The notes under the pieces are model-generated. The model did not search any database and was not told where the DNA came from. It saw only the letters and a list, made by a program, of their open reading frames with translations. Of a DNA stretch of 64,000 nt, positions 9,701 to 20,800 are shown piece after piece. A program made the translations under genes and the position numbers. Where the stretch lies: the NCBI RefSeq assembly GCF_000344805.1, contig NC_020453.1:3939001-4003000 (forward strand). The letters are read 5' to 3'. The stretch is from Bradyrhizobium oligotrophicum S58. GTDB taxonomy: Bacteria > Pseudomonadota > Alphaproteobacteria > Rhizobiales > Xanthobacteraceae. Position 1 is the stretch's first letter, and each line of letters starts with the position of its first letter.

Positions 9701-11835
9701 TCGATGATCGGAAGCCGCGCTTTGACGCTTGCTGTGTTGGCGACGAAGGTCAACGCCAGCGGCGCGGTCGGGCCGCCGATCACTTCGGTCGGGACCAGTT
9801 CGCGTGTCGCCGACGGACGCTTGGCGCTTTCGGCCGTGCGGGTCATCGATACCGACGAGACCAGGGCCAGGGTCGGGTGCGGCTGCCAGACCAGCAGGGG
9901 ATCGGACACCGGTAGCGGCAGCGAGAAGCTGATCAAGCCGGGACCGCCCTCGGTGAAACCGGTCACCTTGACCTGCCAGTTGGTCGGACCGCTGACCCCG
10001 AATGAAATCGGCACGCTTGTAAGAGCCGCCGGACCCGCATCCAGCGGCGGCAGGATTTCGGTCGGCGAAGGACTGCCTTCGCCGGCCCACAACACGCCCT
10101 CGAGCGTGCCGGCGGCGGCTTTCACCGTGGCGGCAATGCTGCGTGGAAGAGTAGTGTCGAGCGGTTTCTTCCAGACGACGGTGATGGCGACGCTTTGGGC
10201 TGCGACGATTTCGAGGCCCGGCAGAGTCGGATTGTCGGCGCGCGCCGCGGTGCCGTCGGCGCCGATCGCCAGTCGAAGGAAACCGCGAAACGCCGAACCG
10301 GCGGCGAGCAGCTTGACCGGTGGTGGATCGTCCGGCCCGGGAGCCGGCGGAAGCGGCATCTGGACCCAGCCGCGTTCGAGCGCGATGAACGCATAAGGCG
10401 GCCGTGTGCCGGCAGCGATGGCGCCGGATGCCGACCAGACTTCGCCGAGACGTGCCGCGAGCGGCGCGGCGTCGACGATTCCGGAAAACGTCTTGACCTC
10501 GATCTTGTCCGGATTGAGCGCCGGCGGCGCGGCCTCGCTCCAGGTCAGCAGCACGGTAGGAGATGCCGCCGCAATCGCTTCCAGCGTGGCGGGCTGCCCG
10601 GCCAGCGAGGTGATGGTCAGCACGACGGGATCGCTACCGCGACGCGCGGACAGCACGGCTCTGTGCCCGGCAAGCTCGGCGACGCCAGGCTCGCCGCCGC
10701 CATAGTCCTCGCGCGTCAATAGCCGCACCGCCACCGCATCTTCGAGAATGCGAACCGACGGAACGAGATCCGCGCCAGGGATGGCCGTCGGGTTGTCGCA
10801 CAGCCAAACCGGAGATACCGCGTCGCCCTTGATCTGGAGCGGCCAGGTCAGCCGCGGCACGGCGTCGGTGTTGACCTGCAGCGAAATACAGCCGCCTCGC
10901 TCGGCAAGATCGCGCGACATCCAGGTCAGGCCGGCTTTCAGTTTCGGCAGAGACGCCGAACCGGAAGGCGGCCGGCCTTCGTCGATCAGGTCAAGTTGCA
11001 AGCCACTCGTCCCGTCGCTGGTTTCGATCGGCACCAGCCGTACCCGCAACGGCAATCGATCGCTGGTGCCGGTCCCGGTCCCGGTCCCGAATGGATCGTG
11101 GACCAGCACCTCGAATTCAATGCCGTCAGGCGTCAGATCGAACGTAATGGCGTCGGAGGCTTTGGTGCCGACGATCGGCTTTGCGGTTTTCCGCCGCCGG
11201 ATCAAAAGCCCGCCGAAGATTCGAACATAGTCGCCCGGCGTCGCCCATTCGATCGACAACAGCCTGGTCAGCGGGTAGCGCGGGTCGCCGGAGCTGTTTT
11301 TCGGTTCGGCGTCCAGCGCACAGACGACAGGAATTCGCCCGCGGGTGGCGCGAAGCCGGGGGGCTGCGAGTTCGAACAGGTTGCCGATCTTGGTAAAGCC
11401 TTCGGGCCGCGGCGGCCACGCCAATTTCGGCGCCACCCGCAAGTCGGAATAACGCGAAGGCGGGGGCGGCGCGGCAACGGCGGCAGGTGCGGCCGGCAAC
11501 GGCGCCAGATCGGCGAGGGCAAACGGCGTGAACTGGGCCTTGCCGATTTTGACGAAGGGAGCCGAGGATGGATTTTTGCGGAAATCCACGGTGGTTGCCG
11601 CCAGCGCCAGCAACATCGGTTCCTGAAAGTTGACGCCGGCCTGGTCCTCGACGCCGACCTGATGGGCATGTGCGGACTGCAAGATCACGCGGATCGAATA
11701 GTTGCGCGGCGGCCGGTTGGCGCCGGCGTTGGGTTGCGCGCCGAGATCAAGCGAGGCCTGCCACACCGGATCGTTGGTGCCGTAATCCGGCCCGTCGATG
11801 TTGACCCGGCGAAACGCGGTCATGCGATCAGCCAT
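3730..11835 (-). CDS. Giant hypothetical protein B (2701 aa)
   Basis: One uninterrupted frame of 2701 residues starting MADRMTAFRRVNIDGPDYG. There is no signal peptide and no obvious membrane helix. The sequence is rich in Pro, Ala, Asp and Val and reads as a long series of short beta strands split by proline-rich linkers (for example around residues 790-830 and 1180-1220). No nucleotide-binding, protease or nuclease motif is visible. A (GT)n run comes from a CCGGTC-type tandem repeat near 11066-11090. The start follows the stop of giant protein A by 2 bp, so translation is probably coupled. That an intact reading frame survives for 8.1 kb argues for selection. I do not recognise the family; a scaffold, shell or surface-structure role is only a guess. 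Confidence 0.85.
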   Translation of the reverse strand: MADRMTAFRRVNIDGPDYGTNDPVWQASLDLGAQPNAGANRPPRNYSIRVILQSAHAHQVGVEDQAGVNFQEPMLLALAATTVDFRKNPSSAPFVKIGKAQFTPFALADLAPLPAAPAAVAAPPPPSRYSDLRVAPKLAWPPRPEGFTKIGNLFELAAPRLRATRGRIPVVCALDAEPKNSSGDPRYPLTRLLSIEWATPGDYVRIFGGLLIRRRKTAKPIVGTKASDAITFDLTPDGIEFEVLVHDPFGTGTGTGTSDRLPLRVRLVPIETSDGTSGLQLDLIDEGRPPSGSASLPKLKAGLTWMSRDLAERGGCISLQVNTDAVPRLTWPLQIKGDAVSPVWLCDNPTAIPGADLVPSVRILEDAVAVRLLTREDYGGGEPGVAELAGHRAVLSARRGSDPVVLTITSLAGQPATLEAIAAASPTVLLTWSEAAPPALNPDKIEVKTFSGIVDAAPLAARLGEVWSASGAIAAGTRPPYAFIALERGWVQMPLPPAPGPDDPPPVKLLAAGSAFRGFLRLAIGADGTAARADNPTLPGLEIVAAQSVAITVVWKKPLDTTLPRSIAATVKAAAGTLEGVLWAGEGSPSPTEILPPLDAGPAALTSVPISFGVSGPTNWQVKVTGFTEGGPGLISFSLPLPVSDPLLVWQPHPTLALVSSVSMTRTAESAKRPSATRELVPTEVIGGPTAPLALTFVANTASVKARLPIIETLPMQTTAFGDGRWRWPWPPLRAAGFGPYPVPSSPEESAGVALASLTLPGIEFTPAADATTAVASSEMRVSLRYDLPILDELFANSRAPEPKVPASTAANSPGGSSDIPASPPRTDTPPTALDLARLSGVWFENARRLARARTEADRVVFREFQNADNKQVVELWHPLTGIADGVVRGLAEPYVWQQVPFSFKALPPAPHDDINLGAYLLGGVTQYGPAALAGLPDTHFTATGNVLTVAGAPGPNQIEVKGFAASSFQVAFPPPVPPASPPPNHLQDARGLSLALLPDLTAAHQTSRTVALRAAPDDQTLVLATLRKPVEVAIGSMRCSFWFRDLPLKPDAGGLTFDTSGGLETGLGPDPTAINRNRVARTLYEWSFFGPPETRPTQPDRGRFEFDLAGPLAARPLRLLSADVAADGSVLRFELLVSVQYKSPPSDPNDVAPFAAEKIYASGNLVRLTFGPGLTADNSLALTKMVRIELKDLSDPTATSDPFVPPAKTDPKPEQKPGPVSLISDVDVYHGSDATSPKSTTRLSFNFFFTRDVQGTTPDIASASLRVRLFGQDCNLATTTAGFSPQGLTATFTAQPPPGGILNLRKMQLVWPPNGGPTLYLVDGDITVPLREAVDSPPAFKRNFADRTLQWLGLGARPVNGPESIDHETGLFTLDVSDRISVPVDGQNAPALFRGFTLPDGTLRGAVVVVFPKRYAREGQKWPAWPTPPLGSAFVEFAFDADATKSPQRITAIRHRHTGSSDPVTWTSQLLLDAAFQADNLSTSSISWPVGYARPSRVTFDADSSVAGDWTATLTMRGSADPMEKLLLTHDVRPRLCSHELPTDHLVVDSGAIVLDRSWSFRAVVDHTLTPAKGGWPGAPAASAKQALTWTSVDEVIMFDMHRLVAAANLAPDPVRDRYAFLARYKETAPDPDILIAGVVRRALADAGFPVEYIMQALKGTTAPDSLILTGATLTEVVTSQETPNKGVVLVPQWILPWAPLSSAPGGDPHGETALGALKACPQTQSDGSDFVYNIALYDATAGTPHSLEGAPPCSLAAQDGTQSLLETRMSSIVGGGRARTMVAVDQVLLVQKPTAPPPLNRPLFPRTLLALGAVAEAYGKTLDGPAAAPFAQRISCVTARAVPLDGIRAAGEIRFAVTAWPANAAPLDPAPPAVTLIVTDESSVHSDILPAALAATLVDTTSNEIVMDGKQRADASMRAFGLSADPRALILASVDSSYLTIRDPQSPLVSPPHVSWLVTPPALALMAERRPHVLRKLSDTIYASPTLGWPLIPRPEDAAKAHASLGKEEVRRNERQAWAGRTRGMAWPAVAWDRNTAIATNALGTVEGSYSPNDAAEMRDSAFITAGQRTAFRRRAAKNLRAPADRLSVLAPPRARAPAIDAMATAFDQARNPLPDNSHPADRAGLAPMLPGAIEATVTGQRPGALLTQFEGVLLTSFMVPFDKDFSRFGRPAWRGPLTLRQVRAPRSSALPEISDPAIRRKTYLSMDEVDGAKYLKTFKIIEGPAQVVRFDRTLTADTRSPHAVTIRVQDPDQGRLSADWDGKIRLVATVPGDLAAPDPAAHVALARIGVLPPKPKGPIPTPIEARRPRAELRVGDVVVAFTQMTWGETIDATGKPTSSATPKRLLIDLTVEGTARDAAQVAVAQALRDSSADTPVQITFRGTPPSHADDGDPAIDAAGVTPLETGNTQSLLPGPPPVLVFDLPHVPSRQRWLPIKRFTLAFGDPAYDRELGSPARNNRVGIDDVPHLLAVDRAEYDPASTIFLAFWKRAKGIGTKPEKPAGNWALSVQLVPGNGGPPRQLQIAATAPRPASSDPRYNVDGNETYAIPLSALREPTDPKNPAADVPAQLKAGDRVRLTVNNVADDKQQLTLDVGIIAQPVLPPPASTYGLATLQRVDAAVGTALFATAPLPQAIEFPDLLGDLVAGHVRRRGLFLWPFVSNGVSGTDPDHAFGFLVKMDRTGGGQLPAAKTDFQKSES

Positions 11836-11837
11836 CG

Positions 11838-14800
11838 CTATGCCCCTGCTCTCTGGATTGGATCAAGTTGCGGCACGCTGGTGCCACGGTAGACCTTGAT
11901 GCGCGGCGATCGCCCGCTGCCGAAAATCTGGTCGGCAAGGCTACGGTCCACGAATTTGACCAGACCGGCCTTGTCCTCCTGCGGGTCGGGCGCGAGTTGA
12001 CCGATCGCATCCATCATCTGCTTGCGCTCGCCATCGTCGGGCGGCTGGCGCAGCAACAGCGACCAGACCCGCAACCGTCCGAGCGCGCCGGCATCGACGT
12101 CCGCAAGCTTTGCGACGATGCTCGCGTCGGCCAGGGCATGACAGGGCAGGTGCATCTCCACCGCGTCGGCGACCTCGTCTTCGAGGGCGCCGAGATCGAA
12201 AATGGCGGTCGACGTGAAACGCAGAGCCTCGATTGCCGCGATGAGGTCGTTGATCTTGGTGGCGATGTTGGCCGCGGTGCGATCGACCGTGATCGGAATC
12301 GCGGCGACGACATCGAGGCACTCGGGCAGGGTCTTGGTGGTGGCGAGACGGTAGGCCGCCTTGGCGATGGAGCCGGATGGCGGCAGAACCGGCGGGTCGG
12401 CCGGCAACACCGTGTTGAGCGGCGCGTAGTTCGCGAACGGATTCTTCAATTCGTCGCACGCAGTCACGACGCGGCGCATTTCGGCGCAAATGGGCTCGCC
12501 GATCTTGGTCCTGAAATCCTTGGCGCTGTACCCCGTTTTCGGAACGATGGCGCGTACTCTTTGACGCTGCGCGACGCCACCGCCGGTGAGCGTCGGCCAG
12601 TTCCAGCCGCCGGACTCGCTCATGCTGACGTCGGGCGGCAGGGTCGATGGCGGCCATGGCAAGCCCGCGGCGAACTCGGCCGTGGTCAATTTCTTCGGCT
12701 GGGTTGCCGGCGGCGGCCATGAGGTGTTGGCCCAGAGATCGAGGAATTCCCAGATCGCCTTGGCTCCCGCAACGGCCCGGTAGTCCAGATAGACGGCGCG
12801 CCACGCAGCGACCGCGGCGACGAAAGCCGGCCATCCGGTGTTGACCGTGGGAACGTGAACTTCGAATGTCAGCGTGGTGGTTGGCGCGACCACCGGCCAG
12901 ATTCCGGCGGCGCCGAACTCTTCCGGTGCGAGCAGAAATCCCCGCAACGGGTCGGTGCCGCCGCTCGTCGGATCCTTTGCGGCAATCGAGGGCGCGAATT
13001 TGTCCGACGGCAAGGTGGCATTCGGCTTCACCAGTACCGACGGGCTGAGCTTCCACCATGTCCCGCTGCCGGATTGCCGCGCAGGCGAGAGCAGCACCGA
13101 CGACGACGGGCTGAATAACGGACCGACCAGGTTCATCCGATAACCCGAAGCCGTGACCGGCTTGCCCGGTTCCGGTCGTGTCACGGTTCGTTGCTGCCCG
13201 ATGATGTCGATCTCGGCCGATGCGGCCGACAGTCCGGCATCATCGGTTGCGACCACGCCGATCTCATGTCGCGCGACCGGATCGGGCAGCATGAAGACGT
13301 CCGGAATGTTTCCTTGCAACCAGATTTTCCGCGAATCCTGCGGCATCGAATCGAACAGGCGGGCCAGCGGAAGGTCGAAGGTGACCCAGATTTCGGGGTT
13401 CGGACCGCTGCAGTGCCGGGCCACAGACCAGACCGGCGGCGGCGTGCTGACGAAGATGTCGTCGGGTTTTGCCGTGGCGCCGGGCTTCCATGGCAGCGCG
13501 AGTTCGTAGTGGCCTTCCTCGATGGTGGCGATGACCGGTTCGGAGACGACCACGCCGGCCGAGGCGAACGCCGCGACATGGGTACGGAAGAAGTAGGGTA
13601 TGGCCTCGGTGCGCAGCGCGAGCGCGCCGCGCCAGCCGTCGGTGAAGCGGCCGGGGACGAGACCTGACTTGCCGTCCGGCGCCGGCACCTGCGCCAGGCC
13701 GCCGAACTCGTCGTCGCTCTCGATGAGCTGGAACGGGGCGGGGCGGCGGTCCCAGTCGCCGAACTTCTCGGTGGTGCTGCCCGATCCGAGGTCGTTGGCC
13801 CAGCACTGCATCGGAAATTCGCGCCAGAAGCCGTACGAGACGGTCTCGAACGACAGCGCGCCCTCGACGGTAACATTGGCCTCGGACAGCACTTCTTCCG
13901 GGTGCCGTGTGTACAGTAGCTCGAGAACCTTGCGCGGCGCGGGATCGGTCGCGGTGGCCGGCGGCAAAATCTCGACGCGCCGGGCTTCGATCAGCACCGG
14001 CGGCGCGAGCGGCTCGGTGCGCGGCAGCACCACGTCGAAGAAGCGCTGGCTCCAGTTCTCCTCGAACTTCCGTTGCACGTCGGCGCCGTCGGCCAGAATG
14101 TCGCTCCACGCGCCACCGAGGCGCGGGGGCTGCGGCGGAACATCGGGGTCGCTCGCATGCGTCAGCGCATCGGCGAACGCTTCATATCTTCCGAACGGCC
14201 GCACCGCATAGCGTTTCAGGCGCCGCTTGCGGTCGTCATGCGTGAACAGCACTTCCATCGTGCCGTCGCCCGCGACGCCGACGCGCCACGGATCCGGCCG
14301 GGTCACTTCGGCAATTGCGAAAAGCGGCATCGCTGAACGATCCGGCTGCGCGGCCGGTCCGTGGTTGAAGAAGCGCCTGGTCCATTCGGGGATCCGCGCC
14401 ACCAGCGTCGGAACGTCGGTTGCATTCGGCCAGCCATCCGGCAGGCGACGCACCGCATAGATGCGGAAGCGTTCGATCGCGTCAATCAGCGACTGATGTC
14501 CGCCGGCCGCGGCCAGCGCGCCGTAGCGGCGTGCCGTCATGTCCGGGAAGCGGCCGAACGGCTGCACCTCGGGACCATCCGGCGAGGAGATTTCCTCGAT
14601 CGTGGCGCCGGTGACCCACGTCGATCCGGCGGGCTGGCTGAATATCTGGGCGGCGTCGCCCGCGTTCACGGTGACGCGCACGATGGCGGCAACGGCTTTG
14701 GGTGCGAGCCGGCTGGCGTCGATGTCGAGCGTCTGCTGTTCGCCGACGCCGTCCAGCATCGCCGTGCGCAGCTCCGCGTTGCCGGTGCCGGCCTTGGAGA

Positions 14801-17800
14801 CGAGCGTGACGACCGGAGGTTTCGCTAGTCCGGACGAAAGGTCGATCACCTCGGCGATGGCCACCAGTCCCGGTGCGGGATTGAGGCCGTTGAGATCGAT
14901 GGTGATTTTCGGAGCGCCCGTGGGATCGGTCGGCTTGACGGCAAAGTAGGCGACGACCTTCTCGATCGGCTCGAAGCTGCCAGGCCTCTCATCGCCGTGA
15001 TCCGTCCAGACCCTGGCGAATCTGTCGACGGTCGGACGCATGGCAATCTGCACCAGCGACAGCGCCTTGTCGCTGCGCAACGCCTCTACCTCGTCGGCTG
15101 CGACGCCGCTCATGCTGCCGTCGAACGACGCAAGCGACATGGTGCCGCCGGCATGGGTGATGATGTCGACGAACGGCGCGCCGATCCCGGCGATCGGATA
15201 TCGCGGCAGGATCTCGGCGAACGCGCCTAGCAGGGTTTCCAGCGTCTCGGCCGGAGGCAGATAGTCGCGCGCTTCGGTGTCGTAGAGTTTGAGGCCTGCG
15301 GCGAGCCCGAGGCTGCGCAGGATGCTCCAGCCGTAGGGATCGCGCTGCACCGGCGTTTCATCGAACCAGCCCGCGATCTCCTTGGCGTTGATCTTGGGCG
15401 ACTGCTCCAGAACCGGCTCATAGCGCCGATAGCGCGGCCCCGGCCTTGTCTGTGCCGCGACCGTGAACGGTTGCGGCGTGGAGGCGGGCGCACCTGGTGC
15501 GGTGCCGAGTTTGACGACCAGATTTGCGGGCGACAGCGCGCCGATGGCGGCAACCTGCTTGCCGTCCAGCTGCAATGTCAGCCGCTGGATCGCGCCCATG
15601 ATCTGTTTGATAACATCGGTGCGGGAGACCGTGGTCTTTTCACGTGGCGGCTCGATCCGGAATTCGGCCGGCGACTCAACGGAAGCGAACCGGAAATCCC
15701 CGTCGAGTTGAAAGCCGAGTGCCGGCTTCGACACCGGCGCGGTCCAGTCGCGAAGATCGAACCAGACCGAAGCACCGATGGTATTCGCCGGATTCGACAA
15801 CCAAGTCTCGATGGCTTGCCTGGCGGCGGCGTCCAGCACCAGTTGCGGATAGCGCAGAATGCGGTCCGGCAATGTGGCGTATCGTGCGCGGTCGATGACG
15901 TCGGCGAGCACCGGGTGCATTGCCGGATCGAGATCGATCTGCCAGTCGGCGCTGCCGAGCACGACGTCTGGCGCGCCGGACTTGAGCGCGGAGACGGTCA
16001 GGCGGGCGTTGCGGAACGGCAGCGGCAACTTGTCGTAGCCTGCGCGAATTTCCGGCTTGTTCGAATTCCAGACCAGGCTCTGGAAAAGTTCGCGCAACGA
16101 TGCCGCGGTCCATCCGGCGGCATCGGCCGGCTTGAAGCCGTTTGAATTCTGGGTTTCTTCCGATCCGGTGCGGAGCACGCGGCGTATTTCACCATCCAGA
16201 TGATCGGCCTTGTCGAAAGCACCGGTGATCTTGAGCGCGACGGCAATGCGTTCAGGCCGGCCGTTGGAGAGCAGTTCGGTCAACACCGGCTCGTCGACAT
16301 TGAGCGCGAGCGAGCGGCGCAGGATGCGCTCCGGCCAGACTAGGAAGGATTCCGCCGGCGAATACCACGCGCCCTGCCTCGTGGCGGTCGACGCCAGGAG
16401 ACGGCTTGTCTCGCTCGGATAGTGCGCCTCGATCTTGGCGAAATCGATGATCTCGGCCGGGTCGAGCCGCGCCAGCGAGGCGGGCAGGGCCTGCACGCGC
16501 GCCAGGTGGCTTGCCGGTGGATCGCGGGTAAAGATCAGCGCCAACGCCTTGCCGTCGGCAAAGGGAGGCTTGCCGGGGACCGGCTCGACGACCAGCTTGC
16601 GGTAGCCGCGCGCCCGCACGCAGAGTTTCAGGTCGAACGTCAGCGCATTCGCCGGATTGTCGACCTGGATCACGCGGATCTGGCCTTTCGCGGCGTCGCC
16701 GGAATCATCCAGGCTGTCGAGGTTGGCCACCTGATCGCCGCCGACCAGGATGGCATCCATCATGCCGTCGGCGACATGCACCCGCAGCGCGTTGCCGGGA
16801 TTGGCGTCCACATTAGAACTGCTGAACAGGTAATGCATCGTCAGTGCAGTGGGTGCGCTGGTGGCGCCTTCGGCCTCGCCGGCAACGTCGAGTTCGAAGA
16901 GATCGTATCCGGCGAAGTACAACGCGTTGCGTTTGGCGCTGCGGTCCGTGGCCGGCGTCTCCGATGCGGCCGGCCTGGCGTTCCAGCGCACTTTCGTGCC
17001 GACGCGGCGCGCGGCATCGCGTAGCCGTACCACTGGTGGCGTGCCGGTCGAGCCGTCGCGCCAGCCGACCAGCTGCGCCAGTGTGGCATCCTTTTGCGGA
17101 TGCAGGATCGTCACCCGGCCGGCCTCGCCATCGAGGTCCTCGGCCAGCAACGGCGCCGAGTCGATCTTGACCGGGTGCTCGAACACTTCCACGGGCGCCG
17201 CGACCGCCGGCAGATTGTCCGCCGAATTGTCCGGTGTAACCACGTCCGTCAGCGCGATCAGGATCGTCGTGTCCATCGGACACCACGGCGGCTCGTCGCC
17301 GTTGACCGTGGGGTTGAGCTGCGGCTGGATCGCAAAGCGAACGCCGATCGGCCCGTTGTCTAGCCTGTCCTGTGGCGTTCGCCGGGCGCCGATCGCCGCT
17401 CTGAAGCCGTCGAGGTCGTTGATCATGTAACCCGGCGTTGCCGGCGATGTCGCGGCCACGACCGCCGACGGGTCGTCGAAACTCGGCTCCTGGACCTTTT
17501 CCGCCGGGGTGCCGGGCGCCGTGGGCAGCAGGCCGTCGGTCAGGGTGATGACGAAATCCCGATCGGTGGGGCGCTTGGTGGCGAAATCGGCAGCCGACGG
17601 CCTTGCACGGGCGTCGCTGACCGCATCCGAGCCATAATGGCCGATCGGGATCGCCAATTCCTTGCGAACGCGCACCACGTAGACGCGCGGCGACTTCAGG
17701 TCCTTGCGCTTCTTCGGGTCGGCGGCCGGCAAGTCGCCGCCGTCGTCGATGCCGAGCGTAAACGCCGGCATAAGGGACGTTGTCGTGGTAACGTCGGCGA

Positions 17801-20800
17801 CGACCTTTTCTTGGCTGCCGCGGTATTCAAAATGTAGCACCGCGCGGGCAACGCCCTTGCGCGCCGGTTCGGCCTTGGTGGTCTGCAGCACCAGCGGCGT
17901 CGGAGGTCCGTCGGTGCCGGCGGTGTCGACCGGCACCACGACGTAGCGCAGCATGCTCGGTGGCGGATCGGGAAGGTTCGCCGGCGGACCGGCGGGTGCA
18001 TTGGCGGGAATGTTCGAGGGCGGCAGCAGCAAGCGGCGCAACTCGGCGGGAAGGTCGGACAGGTCGTCGACGAACTGCGCGTTGGGCCGAACGAAACGCC
18101 AGACGAAATTGGCGGTGACGGGGTCGCGCACCAGGCGCATCGGCCCGGCGGCCTTGGTCGTGATGCGCAACGGCTTGTACCGGCTGTCGAGGCTGTTCGC
18201 CGTCGTAACGATGCGTTCGATCCGATAGTGCTTCAGGTTGAATTCGGGATCGTGCCATACGCCGGCCGACGGGCCGAAGGCGGGCTCGAGGTCCCAGTCG
18301 AGGCGGATGCCGTTGGGGGTCGCTTCGATCACTGGATCGGCAAGCCGCGGCCCGCGCTCGCTGAACATCCGTTCCGGCGGATTGAAGAGATGGACATTGC
18401 CGTCGAGCGGCGTAATCGTGCTGTCGACCGCCTGCAGCTTGAAGGTCGCCTTGCGCGGATTGTCGTCTTTCAGCGGAAACAGCGCATCGATCTCGGTGCG
18501 GTCGATCCTGAAGGCGACGCCGAACGACCTGGCGTCGATGCCCTCCGTGGCGGGCTGATTCCATGCGGCCGGCGACGCGGCGAGATTGGCCGCGGAGTCG
18601 CAAAGCGAAGCCACCGCCGCCGAGCGCCGTTCCTCGATGTCGTTGGCGGCGCGCTCCTCGAGCCCGAGCGCAAGCTGGTCGCGCCCGGCCTCGGTCAGCA
18701 CCTGCGCCGCGGCCTCGCGCGTGTCGGGAAGCCGCTCGGGGGCGGCGCTGATCCGTTTCGCCCAGGGTTCGCCAAGGCTCGTCGACTTCTGAGGTTTATC
18801 GCGCACGACGAAGCACTGGCTGAGGAAATTATCGAGCTTGATGCTGTCCTTCTTGTCCGCCGTGCGCGCGACGACGGCATCGAAATTGTATTGCAGCGGC
18901 AGCGGAGCAGTCGCGTTCACCGTTACGGTTTCGGTTCCGCCGGTCCATTTGAAGCGGTCGATCGAGAAGCCGGGCCCCGACTCCAGCGCGATCTGCAGCG
19001 CATTGGCGTTGGGGCCGTCGACGACGGCGCCGGTGGCGTCGGTTCGCTTGCCATACGGCGGCGGATAGAAACTGCCGAGCAACTGGCCATCGGTGCCGAC
19101 GGTCGGAAGGACGCTGTTGTCCAGCCCGGTTTCGGTGTGATCCCGCGGCACGAACACCATGACGAACTGATCGTGGTCGCCGGCGACCGGGAACAGCATC
19201 GCCCAATAGGCGGTCGGTTGCAGATCCCGTCCCTGCGCGATCGGAAGAGCGCCCGGCAGCGGCGCGGTCACGGCCTCATGCTTGTCGAGCGCATTGTCGA
19301 CGGCCTGATCGGCGTCGCCGGCCCGCGGTCCGCGCGGCAGTTCCGGCGCCGGCGGCGCGAGGCCCTTTTCGGCATCGGGCATGGCAACCGTAAGCCCGAG
19401 CTGCATGAAGCGTTCGACACGCGCGCGCGCCTCGTCGAGGCGGCCGGGATTAACCGCGAACGCGATGCCGAGCCGGATGTGACGGCCGAACGCCCCGACG
19501 CCGACCGAGGCCGAGCCGCGCGCGGCGATGCTGTTCGGCGTGGCGGCGGCCTCGAGCGCGATCGAAATCGTCAGCGAGACCGAGAAGCCGACCTCGAGAT
19601 GGATGTCGGTGAAGCCGACGCTGAATTCGAGCCAAATCCTGACCTGCAGCGACAGCGAGATGTCGAAGGCGATCGAGCCGTAGAACAGCGTATCGCTGAA
19701 TCGCTTGACCGAGATGTAGGCGATGAATTTCGCGGAGATCGAGAAGTCGGCGCGCGCCACCACGGAAGCGCCGAACGAGCGGCCGCCGACCTGACCGCCG
19801 AATTGCGCGTAACCGTTGGCGCGGAAGGCGATGCCGTACAGCATCGCGCCGTCCTCGATGCGGTTGATCAGCCCGCCCTGGCAGACGATCTGGAAGGCGC
19901 CGCCGCCCTGCTTTTCCTCGAAGGTGAAGCCGAGCTCGTAGGGCCAGCCGAATTCCTGGTGAAACAGCCCCGGACGGATATAGGTCGTCGCCGACCAGCG
20001 GATGCCCTTCATCGCCTTGACGAGCGGGGCGGGCAGTTTCGGATGGGTGCCGTCGACGTCGCCGGTTCCGTCGGCGATCAGGCGGCCGAGAAACTCCTTG
20101 CGCGGCACCGAAAGGTAGACATAGCCCCGCAGGGTCGGATTGTTGCGCCAGGAATCGTTGGCACTGGAATCATGCCAGTCGGCGTAGTTGCGCGCGATCC
20201 AGACCCGGGCGTTCAGGAAGAACGTGAAGTCGCTGCGCAGCGCGGCGACGATGTCGAACAGGATCGGGTTGGGCAGCTCCTTCTCGCCGTCGGCGTTGTA
20301 TTCGCTCTCGCCCGATGCGCTCTCGATCGTGATCAGGCCGCGCAACGCCAGCGTGACACGGTTGCCTTCCGCCTCCGGCTCCCACGATCTCACCGAGGCC
20401 AGATTGCCCTGGTATTTCGAGATGTCGTCCAGGACCTTGATCAGGTCCTTGACGTTGGTCACCTGGTCGGCGCGGTTGAAGGCGGCGAGCGTGAAACGGT
20501 AGCCGAAGCCGAAGCCGACCTCGCGCAAATAGATCGGCCCGACCGGGGTCGGGATTTCAATCGAGAGGTCGTCGGCTTCGCCATAGAGGAAGAAGGCCTG
20601 GCGCAGATCGCCGCCCGGCTTTCGCAGTTCGAGGAAGCCCATCGAGGCGGACATCGCGCCCCAGCCCTTGATAGTCAGCTTGCCGGAGGCGAGGAAGCCG
20701 TGGACGGTGACGTCCTTGGGAAGCGCGCCGGGCGAATACAGGCTCGGGAGCGTATCATCGACGGTCATCGCCGTGCCTTCGATGGAGGCCGCGCCGCCGA

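Noticed and set aside
11066..11090. CCGGTC tandem repeat as a phase-variation tract
   Set aside because: It is a 6-base unit kept in frame and coding for Gly-Thr; slippage would not shift the frame.
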